From the NCBI GenBank assembly GCA_030765325.1, contig JAVCCT010000245.1, forward strand, positions 1 to 8,985: a stretch of 8,985 nucleotides of DNA, read 5' to 3'. The translations under genes were made by a program, and so were the position numbers. Origin of the DNA: Candidatus Stygibacter frigidus (GTDB taxonomy: Bacteria > Cloacimonadota > Cloacimonadia > Cloacimonadales > TCS61). The notes beneath the pieces were generated by a model. That model was not told where the DNA came from. It saw only the letters and a list, made by a program, of their open reading frames with translations, and made no database searches. The first letter of the stretch is position 1. Each line of letters begins with the position of its first letter. Below are positions 1 to 6,312 of the stretch, one piece after another.

Positions 1-668
1 ATGATAGCCTAATCCTGAGAAGATATTATTATGACAGCACAGCAATCGCTGAGCCAGTAGCAATTCCTGATTTTGATTACCATGAAATTACAAATGTAGA
101 AATACTTAGTGAGCACCTGCTTATTTACTCTCAAACCATGTTTGGCGGAGAGAAATTAGGCGTTTATGATTTCAATGGTCAACCGAGTGAACTTCTGCCT
201 GAGAATCCTTATCAATATCTGGAAATGTCAAACTATTATTCAGGTGCCTATAGCTGTAAAGATGGAGATGACATCTATTTCTGCTGGCTCGATGGAGGCA
301 CTTCAGAGCGTCCTGATGAAGGTGAATATGGCTGGAACTGGTATATGCAGAAATTCCGCATTCCAACTACTGAAAATTCTCCTGCCGAGATCAGCAGCAC
401 CCCAGAATTGCAATTATATCCAAATCCTTTTAATCCTGACCTTAACATCTCATGGGAAGCAGAAAACATGGAAAATTCTAATACAGAAATCGCCGTCTAT
501 AATATCAAAGGACAGCAAATCAGATCCTGCCAGATAGATTCCTGCCGCGGCTGCCTTAACTGGGATGGGAGAAATGATAGAGGATTCTCCTGTTCTACCG
601 GAGTTTATTTTGTTCGCATCACAACAGGCGGGAAAAACATAAGCCACAAAGCAGTGCTTTTGAAATAA
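1..668 (+). CDS. C-terminal part of a secreted T9SS cargo protein, 5' end outside window
   Basis: The reading frame is open from base 3, giving 221 residues before TAA at 666-668. The ATG at 138 is internal, because in-frame protein-like sequence (DSLILRRYYYDS...) runs up to the window edge without a stop. The first roughly 125 residues are rich in aromatic residues and short beta-strand-like runs, which could suit a beta-propeller or other beta-rich fold, but I do not recognise a family. From about residue 135 there is a type A sorting domain with the YPNPFNP motif (residues 139-145), an AVYNIKGQ strand, NWDGRNDRG, and GVYFVRI, ending in LLK. In this family the tail directs Sec-exported proteins through the type IX system to the outside or the cell surface. 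Six cysteines, four of them inside the sorting domain, are unusual. The gene is convergent with the glucan genes and need not belong to them. The substrate or function is unknown. Confidence 0.85.
   Translation, partial: DSLILRRYYYDSTAIAEPVAIPDFDYHEITNVEILSEHLLIYSQTMFGGEKLGVYDFNGQPSELLPENPYQYLEMSNYYSGAYSCKDGDDIYFCWLDGGTSERPDEGEYGWNWYMQKFRIPTTENSPAEISSTPELQLYPNPFNPDLNISWEAENMENSNTEIAVYNIKGQQIRSCQIDSCRGCLNWDGRNDRGFSCSTGVYFVRITTGGKNISHKAVLLK
408..665 (+). other. T9SS type A sorting domain (FlgD-like Ig fold)
   Basis: This is the C-terminal segment of the partial secreted protein. It carries LYPNPFNP at the start, then a hydrophobic strand AVYNIKGQ, a Trp-Asp-Gly-Arg turn, GVYFVRI, and a final basic-hydrophobic KAVLLK. 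These are the usual landmarks of the FCB-group secretion tail. The Cys pattern CQIDSCRGC followed by SCSTG is atypical and could form disulfides. Confidence 0.85.
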
Positions 669-672
669 AATC

Positions 673-704
673 AGGGACAGGTGATATTGCCTGTCCCTTT
701 TTTT
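673..704. terminator. Rho-independent terminator between convergent genes
   Basis: A perfect 9-bp inverted repeat, AGGGACAGG (673-681) and CCTGTCCCT (690-698), encloses an 8-base loop. It is followed by a run of seven T (698-704) on the plus strand. It lies 5 bases after the stop of the plus-strand gene and 25 bases before the stop of the minus-strand GH3 gene. Read leftward, the stem is followed by GATTTTATTT, a weaker U-rich tail, so it probably terminates both converging transcripts. Confidence 0.88.
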
Positions 705-722
705 AAATTTAGATTCTGTTAT

Positions 723-2645
723 TTATTTATATTCCAAGCCAAAACCATAAGGGAATAAGGGATTATAGTCCTTATCACCCAAATTCCAGTTTTCATCATC
801 ATAGCGGGGCCATGAGAAGCTTAATTTTCCCTGGATGGGGTAATCACCAAATATTACGTCCGCAACGCCCTGTCCTTCTGATCCGGGGAACCAGGCAACC
901 ACAAATGCTTTGGACTGCTCTAATTCCTGATTTACGACTAAAGGTCTTCCGCATATCATGATAGTTACCACGGGGATACCTTTACTGGTAATGCTCTTAA
1001 TGGTGGCAATATCTTCTGGATGCAGTTCATGCAGATATAAATGAGTACCATAAGGTCCTTTTTTCATAATGGGAATATCTTCACCGGGGAGAGTATCTTC
1101 AGAAGTTGAACCCTTGGAGATATTAAGCCCTTTTGCGAGACCACCTACGCGAATATCACCCAGCATTTCAGCATAAGGGGTTTCGCCAATAACCACAATT
1201 GCCACATCATGTTTATCTGGATCAGCAGCAGAACCATCTATACTCAGATCAGTATTTGGCACTACCCGGTTTATACCTTCCCAGATTGAAGTTCCTCCCA
1301 AGATAAGGGAGTTTGTTTCAGAGATATTAAGATTTTTCCTGGGAGAAGCACTTTCAGTATCAGTTTCAGTATAGGAGCCGCTTATTTCAGGATCATTATC
1401 ATTAACCCCCTGCCAGGCGACTGTAAATCCACCACACTGATGTCCGCGATTATGAGCATTCTTTCCTGCTACTAAGATACGGGCATTTTTATTTAGAGGT
1501 AGTATATCATCATCATTTTTGAGCATAACAAGCGATTTCCTGACCGCTTCTCTGGCAACTTCACGATGTTCTAAGCTACCGAAAATGGAATTCTGGAGTG
1601 ATAATTTTCTTTCAGCTGGACGCGGTTTATCAAATAAACCGAACTTAAATTTCACGCGCAAAATACGTTTTACAGCATCATCAAGACGTTCCATAGGGAT
1701 GCGTCCAGATTTCACATTCTTTTTGATATATTCAATAAATTCTTTCCATCTGCCTGTGATCATGAACATATCCATGCCGGCATTTAATGACATTACTGCT
1801 GATTCTTCATAACTATCAGCCAGATAATCTATGCCATCCCAGTCAGAAATAACAAATCCATCAAATCCCAGTTCTTTTTTTAGAATATCTGTGATCAAAT
1901 ATTTATGCCCATGGCATTTCTCCATATTCCAACTGCTTAATGATACCATCACAGTAAGCACACCTGCTTTTACGGCTGCTCTATAGGGTGGAATATGAAT
2001 TCTACGTAGTTCTTCATCAGAAATATTCATATCACCTTGATCAATTCCGTGCGTAGTAGCACCATCACCAACAAAGTGTTTTACACAGGCAACAACCTTC
2101 TCTTCACCAAAATCTCCCTGAAGACCTTTAACAAATCGAGGTGCATATTCGCTTACGATACGCGGGTCTTCGGAATAGCTCTCATAGGTACGACCCCAAT
2201 GGCTGTTACGAGCAACTGCCACGGTGGGAGCAAATGTCCATTCCACTCCGGTAGCTGCAATTTCTCGAGCAGTAACGGCAGCTATCCTCTCAATCAGATC
2301 AGGATCATGTGCAGCACCAAGTCCTATATTGTGAGGAAACACAACTGCTCCCTTCACATTCGTGTTGCCATGGATAGCATCTACACCATAAATGAGCGGA
2401 ATTGCCAGATGGTTATCATCTGCTTCCATAGAAGCTGCCCAGTATTCGTCATTCATCTTTATCCAGTCTGCTGGTGTATTATCACCGGGTACTGAACCTC
2501 CACCGCTGAGTACTGAGCCAATATGATATTCCTTAACTTCTTGAGGAGTTACGAATTGGCGTTCCGGTTGAGTTATTTGTCCAACTTTTTGGTCAAGGGT
2601 CATTTTTTTCAGTAATTCAGATATTTTCTTTTCTATAGAATCCAT
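723..2645 (-). CDS. GH3 exo-beta-glucosidase/exo-glucanase, cytosolic
   Basis: This is a 640-residue glycoside hydrolase family 3 enzyme that removes glucose from non-reducing ends of beta-glucans or oligosaccharides with retention. The N-terminal TIM barrel shows YGVDAIHG (86-93), GRTYESYSEDP (151-161), KHFVGDG (189-195) and VISDWDGID (265-273), where D268 is the expected nucleophile. The second alpha/beta domain has CGGFTVAWQG (404-413), GETPYAE (487-493) and WFPGSEGQG (585-593). By alignment with barley ExoI, E493 is the likely acid/base, and W269 and W411 match the tryptophan pair that clamps the acceptor sugar. It ends at PYGFGLEY with no fibronectin-III domain. There is no signal peptide (it starts MDSIEKKISELL), so a cytosolic location is inferred. 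Two segments, about 413-448 and 498-545, look long compared with ExoI. It is the last gene of the leftward set, one base after the phosphorylase. Linkage specificity cannot be read from sequence. Confidence 0.93.
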   Translation of the reverse strand: MDSIEKKISELLKKMTLDQKVGQITQPERQFVTPQEVKEYHIGSVLSGGGSVPGDNTPADWIKMNDEYWAASMEADDNHLAIPLIYGVDAIHGNTNVKGAVVFPHNIGLGAAHDPDLIERIAAVTAREIAATGVEWTFAPTVAVARNSHWGRTYESYSEDPRIVSEYAPRFVKGLQGDFGEEKVVACVKHFVGDGATTHGIDQGDMNISDEELRRIHIPPYRAAVKAGVLTVMVSLSSWNMEKCHGHKYLITDILKKELGFDGFVISDWDGIDYLADSYEESAVMSLNAGMDMFMITGRWKEFIEYIKKNVKSGRIPMERLDDAVKRILRVKFKFGLFDKPRPAERKLSLQNSIFGSLEHREVAREAVRKSLVMLKNDDDILPLNKNARILVAGKNAHNRGHQCGGFTVAWQGVNDNDPEISGSYTETDTESASPRKNLNISETNSLILGGTSIWEGINRVVPNTDLSIDGSAADPDKHDVAIVVIGETPYAEMLGDIRVGGLAKGLNISKGSTSEDTLPGEDIPIMKKGPYGTHLYLHELHPEDIATIKSITSKGIPVVTIMICGRPLVVNQELEQSKAFVVAWFPGSEGQGVADVIFGDYPIQGKLSFSWPRYDDENWNLGDKDYNPLFPYGFGLEYK

Positions 2646-2646
2646 T

Positions 2647-5600
2647 TTAGCTCTCCATATTTATAGTTTTCTTTAATTCAATATCAATCCGGCTTATCTT
2701 TCCGGATCTTAATTTCCGGGCAATCTCACCAGATAATTCCGGTGAATCAAATTTCGAGGTATTGCCATTAAGATCAGTTAATACCCAGGCAGCAGGTGAA
2801 ACGGCATCATTACCGAATGTGTCAGCATGATCTGTATTGTGATAAGTAACAAGCGTACTGCCCAGAAACATGAAACTAAAGCTATTTTCAGCAAAATGAA
2901 CGGTCTGCCAGCTGCCGGCAATCTTCAACCTTTTATATTGAGCTTTCGCGGTAAACAGCCAGACAGGTAAAGCAGGAGTAAATTTCAATTGCAATTCACC
3001 TTCTTGATCTATCGTAAAGGGCTCTTTGCCTACACACATAAAAGTGATGATGTTGATAAATTCTGCTGTTGCTCCGCTTAATCGGGCTACAAATCCATTT
3101 CCATGGATAGACGAATCAGGATTTGCACTGCTAACGATAAAAGACGAATTCTCCAGAATACTTCTGCCATACACTTCGGGGTTAAAAAAGGGCACAAAGA
3201 CATTTTTGAAATCCAGGTAAAACTCATCATAAAGTCCATTACGAAGCAATTCCAGCATATATTTATATTCCATGTGCAGCCAGATAGATTCATTTTCAAA
3301 CCAGCCAGGTGAGAATGTTCTCGCCCTGCCGATCTCCATGGGCTGATCAGCTAAAGAAGAATTAACTTTGTACATTTTTAATTTTGTATCATAGAGACCG
3401 CTTTTTCTGATATTCTGAGCAAATGCCTTTGCCATTTGTTTTTCCGGCTGGCAGCGCAGATAATGTACTGGTCCCTCCAGAAAGAGTGGCAGTGCTTTGT
3501 GGATAAATTTCTTTGCTCTAAAGCAGGGTAATCCTTTGGGATCCCTTTTAGTTATAATTTTGCCATCTTGATCAGATAATTTGATCTCTTCATATTCCAC
3601 AGCTTCACTGCTGAAATATGTAGAGATGATATTATCTTCCCTGTCCCAGGCTTTTTCAATTCCTTCATTAAGTTTTTTAAGACCTGATTCCAGAAATTCG
3701 ATTAGCTTAGTTTTGGTGATAAGCGTTTCCTTTCCGCTTATACCCAGCCTGGTTTTCCGACGATAATCTTCTCTTGCTGTTGATGACTTATCCCAAAACT
3801 CAAATGGTGTTATTTTTGCCTTAAGCAAGGATGAAAGGGAATCCATAAATTCAGATAGTTCTTCATATATATACCAGTCAGTATCATATTCTTCTAATGC
3901 CCTCAAAAGAAAGATTATATGCCGTTTTACTTCCAGTGTCTCACTGATACTGGAACCCATCAGCCCCGGTAATCCATTCAAGGCATCATACCAGTTAGGC
4001 TTACCTGATTCCATTTCAATCCCAATCCCTGCGCAATCCAAAGAAGAAAGTTTATTAACGATTAATGAAAGCATTTTATTAAATAGAGAAGTATAATACA
4101 CATCCCCATTACTGGTGCGAACCTTGTTAGGATCCTCTGACCTTTTGCTGATCATTATCTCTTTCTCTTCATCAAATATTACAGCATTAAGCTGCATGGC
4201 ATTACCATCCCAAAGGACATATTTGTCATCACGAGGCTGCACGCAGTGAGGATTATCGTAGAAAGAAAACTGCTTTTTTTCAAACACCAGCCAGTTTTTC
4301 TGCTCAGGATATACTGCCAGGAAATTTTCCAGAAGATCAAGATTATATGTCCAATGATCAGTCCAGTAACCTTCTCCGTAATTTGTATCATGATTTTTGT
4401 GGCAGCTTCCAAGCAGGTCTCCCAGGAAAACATCTACCTCACATTTCAATGTTATCTTATTATCTTTCAAATAAACCAAAAGCTCACCGGGAATAAATGG
4501 TTCTTGTAAATATGATGCAACCGACCTAACCTGTTCTTTTTCCAGATATTCTGCTAAGATTGACTTTACTTTTTCTCTATCTGTCGCTGTATAACGAACT
4601 TCTCTGATCACCAGGGGGTTAAACCCGTCTAACTGGATCAGATTATAAAAGTGCTCAACGTTTCCTTCCTGCACATCAGGATTAAAAAAGAGGTCACATC
4701 TTCTATTCTGGTTTACATCTCTAAAATTCCCATTTCCCTGGGAATAATGAGTGGGTGCCAAACGATAATCATTATAATCTCTTTCCAGATCTCCATGCTT
4801 GCGGGAATATAGATGCAGGGTCGTCTCAGACTGCTTCCCTTTTAAAGTATAAGGGAAACCACCCCGCAGCACATTATCCAGAAAATTCTGCTTTGTATAG
4901 TTATTCAAGAGAGGTTCCTGACTATTTATGAAGTTATTTTGAGTTAATGTCTCGATGATCTCCTGATTAATCTGAGAAATATTATCTATATAATCCATTT
5001 TCGTGATCACAGGCACAAGAGCATTTAATTCCTGCACAGAGCTGGCGTGTCCTATGATAGAGATATATGTATATGTCTCACCTGGGGCAATTTCAGCTTT
5101 AAAATTTCCCATGGCACAGGGCAGCCTGTTCTCGTAAATCTGATCTGACTGCATTTCCTCCGAAGAAGTAATGAGAAACTTTTCAGGATAATTGTAATCA
5201 CCTCTAATCCCAAAAATCTTTACAGGGTCATAGATGGGTGTGACTAACCTTGAACCAGAGCTTTCAGGCTCAAATCCCAGATAGAAATTGCCTTTCTTTA
5301 TCCTAACCACATCAGGTCTATCAGCAGGTTTTACCTTACCTCGATAAAAAGGTACTTTGTTTTCATAATTAACGACCTCTATGAATGCTTCCATTAATCG
5401 CCGCATAAATTTTAGACCGTTATTATCCAGTCCATAAGGAATAATAAGGGGTAATCCATCAAGACCTTCCAGACTTACCGGCTTAGTGCCAATATTTTGT
5501 ATATGCAGTTTGCGTACCAGACCGGCATATTCACCCTCAGGAACATTGAAATACTCTACCTTGAATTTTAATCCCAGTGTGTAATTAACTTCCTCAAGAT

Positions 5601-5973
5601 TTAATTGTGCTGGTGCAATAATCATGCGCTGTTCTTTCTGCATCTGATCATCTCTCAGATTGTTCTGAAATGGTTCATAAAATGAACTCTGTTTATCATC
5701 TGAGAATTTTATAAATGTCCTGAATCCTTGAGTTGAAACAAGATTATATGCCCAGTTAGCCGGCAAAAATTCCATTATCGGATGCTGCTTATCCTGAATA
5801 CCCATGCTGCAGATACACTGCCCGCGATTTACATAAAATGTCCACATCGGGATGCCATTTTTACCAGCGATCCCAGGAAAGAAACTTGAGAATAATTTAG
5901 AAGTGTTATAATCATTGATTATGAACTCTCCACTCTCATTTAGTCGGTATTGATTTTCTCTTGTTGAAATCAA
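2647..5973 (-). CDS. GH94-related beta-glucan phosphorylase (GH149/GH161 type)
   Basis: This 1108-residue cytosolic enzyme is predicted to phosphorolyse beta-linked gluco-oligosaccharides to alpha-glucose-1-phosphate and a shortened chain. The N-terminal ~330 residues are a beta-sandwich region. It is followed by a helical stretch and an (alpha/alpha)6-barrel-like catalytic region containing GNGNFRDVNQNRR (413-425), GYWTDHWTYNLD (535-546), GKPNWYDALNGLPG (657-670) and HGNGFVARLSGATAEF (957-972). The W-Y-D motif corresponds to the W-N-D motif of GH94 phosphorylases, making D663 the likely general acid. The SGATA segment matches the GH94 phosphate-binding loop (TGSAA-like). The length and the DVNQNRR and NGLPG signatures fit the long GH149/GH161 enzymes, known for beta-1,3-glucan substrates, better than ~800-residue GH94 cellobiose phosphorylases. 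I cannot decide between the two families by eye. Translation starts at TTG (5973-5971). There is no signal peptide. It sits between the secreted binding protein and GH3, consistent with intracellular glucan breakdown. Confidence 0.85.
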   Translation of the reverse strand: MISTRENQYRLNESGEFIINDYNTSKLFSSFFPGIAGKNGIPMWTFYVNRGQCICSMGIQDKQHPIMEFLPANWAYNLVSTQGFRTFIKFSDDKQSSFYEPFQNNLRDDQMQKEQRMIIAPAQLNLEEVNYTLGLKFKVEYFNVPEGEYAGLVRKLHIQNIGTKPVSLEGLDGLPLIIPYGLDNNGLKFMRRLMEAFIEVVNYENKVPFYRGKVKPADRPDVVRIKKGNFYLGFEPESSGSRLVTPIYDPVKIFGIRGDYNYPEKFLITSSEEMQSDQIYENRLPCAMGNFKAEIAPGETYTYISIIGHASSVQELNALVPVITKMDYIDNISQINQEIIETLTQNNFINSQEPLLNNYTKQNFLDNVLRGGFPYTLKGKQSETTLHLYSRKHGDLERDYNDYRLAPTHYSQGNGNFRDVNQNRRCDLFFNPDVQEGNVEHFYNLIQLDGFNPLVIREVRYTATDREKVKSILAEYLEKEQVRSVASYLQEPFIPGELLVYLKDNKITLKCEVDVFLGDLLGSCHKNHDTNYGEGYWTDHWTYNLDLLENFLAVYPEQKNWLVFEKKQFSFYDNPHCVQPRDDKYVLWDGNAMQLNAVIFDEEKEIMISKRSEDPNKVRTSNGDVYYTSLFNKMLSLIVNKLSSLDCAGIGIEMESGKPNWYDALNGLPGLMGSSISETLEVKRHIIFLLRALEEYDTDWYIYEELSEFMDSLSSLLKAKITPFEFWDKSSTAREDYRRKTRLGISGKETLITKTKLIEFLESGLKKLNEGIEKAWDREDNIISTYFSSEAVEYEEIKLSDQDGKIITKRDPKGLPCFRAKKFIHKALPLFLEGPVHYLRCQPEKQMAKAFAQNIRKSGLYDTKLKMYKVNSSLADQPMEIGRARTFSPGWFENESIWLHMEYKYMLELLRNGLYDEFYLDFKNVFVPFFNPEVYGRSILENSSFIVSSANPDSSIHGNGFVARLSGATAEFINIITFMCVGKEPFTIDQEGELQLKFTPALPVWLFTAKAQYKRLKIAGSWQTVHFAENSFSFMFLGSTLVTYHNTDHADTFGNDAVSPAAWVLTDLNGNTSKFDSPELSGEIARKLRSGKISRIDIELKKTINMES
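2651..2656 (-). promoter_or_regulatory. Ribosome binding site of the GH3 gene, inside the upstream coding region
   Basis: The minus strand reads GGAGAG, then CTAAA, then ATG, a good Shine-Dalgarno with 5-base spacing. The motif overlaps the last codons (Met-Glu-Ser) of the phosphorylase gene, whose TAA is one base before the GH3 ATG. This supports both the chosen start and translational coupling. Confidence 0.8.
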
Positions 5974-5977
5974 CCCT

Positions 5978-5985
5978 ACCCCCTT
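5978..5985 (-). promoter_or_regulatory. Strong ribosome binding site that fixes a TTG start
   Basis: The minus strand reads AAGGGGGT followed by AGGG and then TTG at 5973. It matches the AAGGAGGT consensus at seven of eight bases, with normal spacing. An in-frame TGA at 5994-5992 excludes a longer protein, and the next ATG (residue 43) would remove N-terminal sequence that looks like part of the folded domain. TTG is therefore the best start. Confidence 0.75.
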
Positions 5986-6007
5986 ATTGCATCATTGATT
6001 AATTGGT

Positions 6008-6040
6008 GCATCAGCCGGTACAATACATACCGGCTGATGC
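6008..6040 (-). other. Perfect 13-bp intergenic hairpin without a U-tract
   Basis: GCATCAGCCGGTA (6008-6020) and TACCGGCTGATGC (6028-6040) are exact inverted repeats around a 7-base loop. The hairpin begins 8 bases after the stop codon of the large secreted protein gene and ends 22 bases before the phosphorylase ribosome binding site. On the minus strand the downstream sequence is ACCAATTAATC, with no poly-U run, so it is not a classical terminator. It could cap or stabilise the 3' end of the upstream message, or give partial termination that lowers phosphorylase and GH3 expression relative to the secreted protein. Confidence 0.7.
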
Positions 6041-6048
6041 TATCTATA

Positions 6049-6312
6049 TTATTTCAAAAGGATCATGCGTTTTGTGTCTACTAACTTTCCATCTACTGTC
6101 AGTCTGTAATAGTAAATACCTGAAGCAGTATTGCCAGCATCCCAGGTGTAATGATAGGTATCTGCTGTTCTGAATCCATTTACCACGTTTTCTACCAGAC
6201 GTCCTCTTACATCATAAACATTGATAGAAACATTACCGGCATTATTCAAGGTGTAGCTAATATTTGTAACCGGATTAAATGGATTAGGATAGTTGTTTCC
6301 TAAGGTATACTT
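6049..6312 (-). other. T9SS type A sorting domain of the large secreted protein
   Basis: Residues 836-922 from the 8817 ATG contain NNYPNPFNPVTNISYTL, SINVYDVRGRLV, YTWDAGNTASGIYYYRL and a final MILLK. This is a textbook FlgD-like secretion tail of the FCB group. Any product that stops at the upstream TAG would lack it and should not be exported by the T9SS. Confidence 0.92.

Noticed and set aside
138..140. ATG as the start of the first plus-strand gene
   Set aside because: The same frame is open and protein-like back to base 3, and there is no convincing ribosome binding site before this ATG, so it is internal to a gene cut by the window edge.
2037..2495. 152-residue plus-strand open frame opposite the GH3 gene
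   Set aside because: It is antisense to a well-supported catalytic domain, has no recognisable motif, and resembles chance coding on the complement, as do the other short antisense frames.
5974..6048. Possible internal promoter before the phosphorylase (TTGTAC with an AT-rich box about 17 bases on)
   Set aside because: The -35-like element lies inside the hairpin and the -10-like element is poor. It is not distinguishable from chance in AT-rich sequence.
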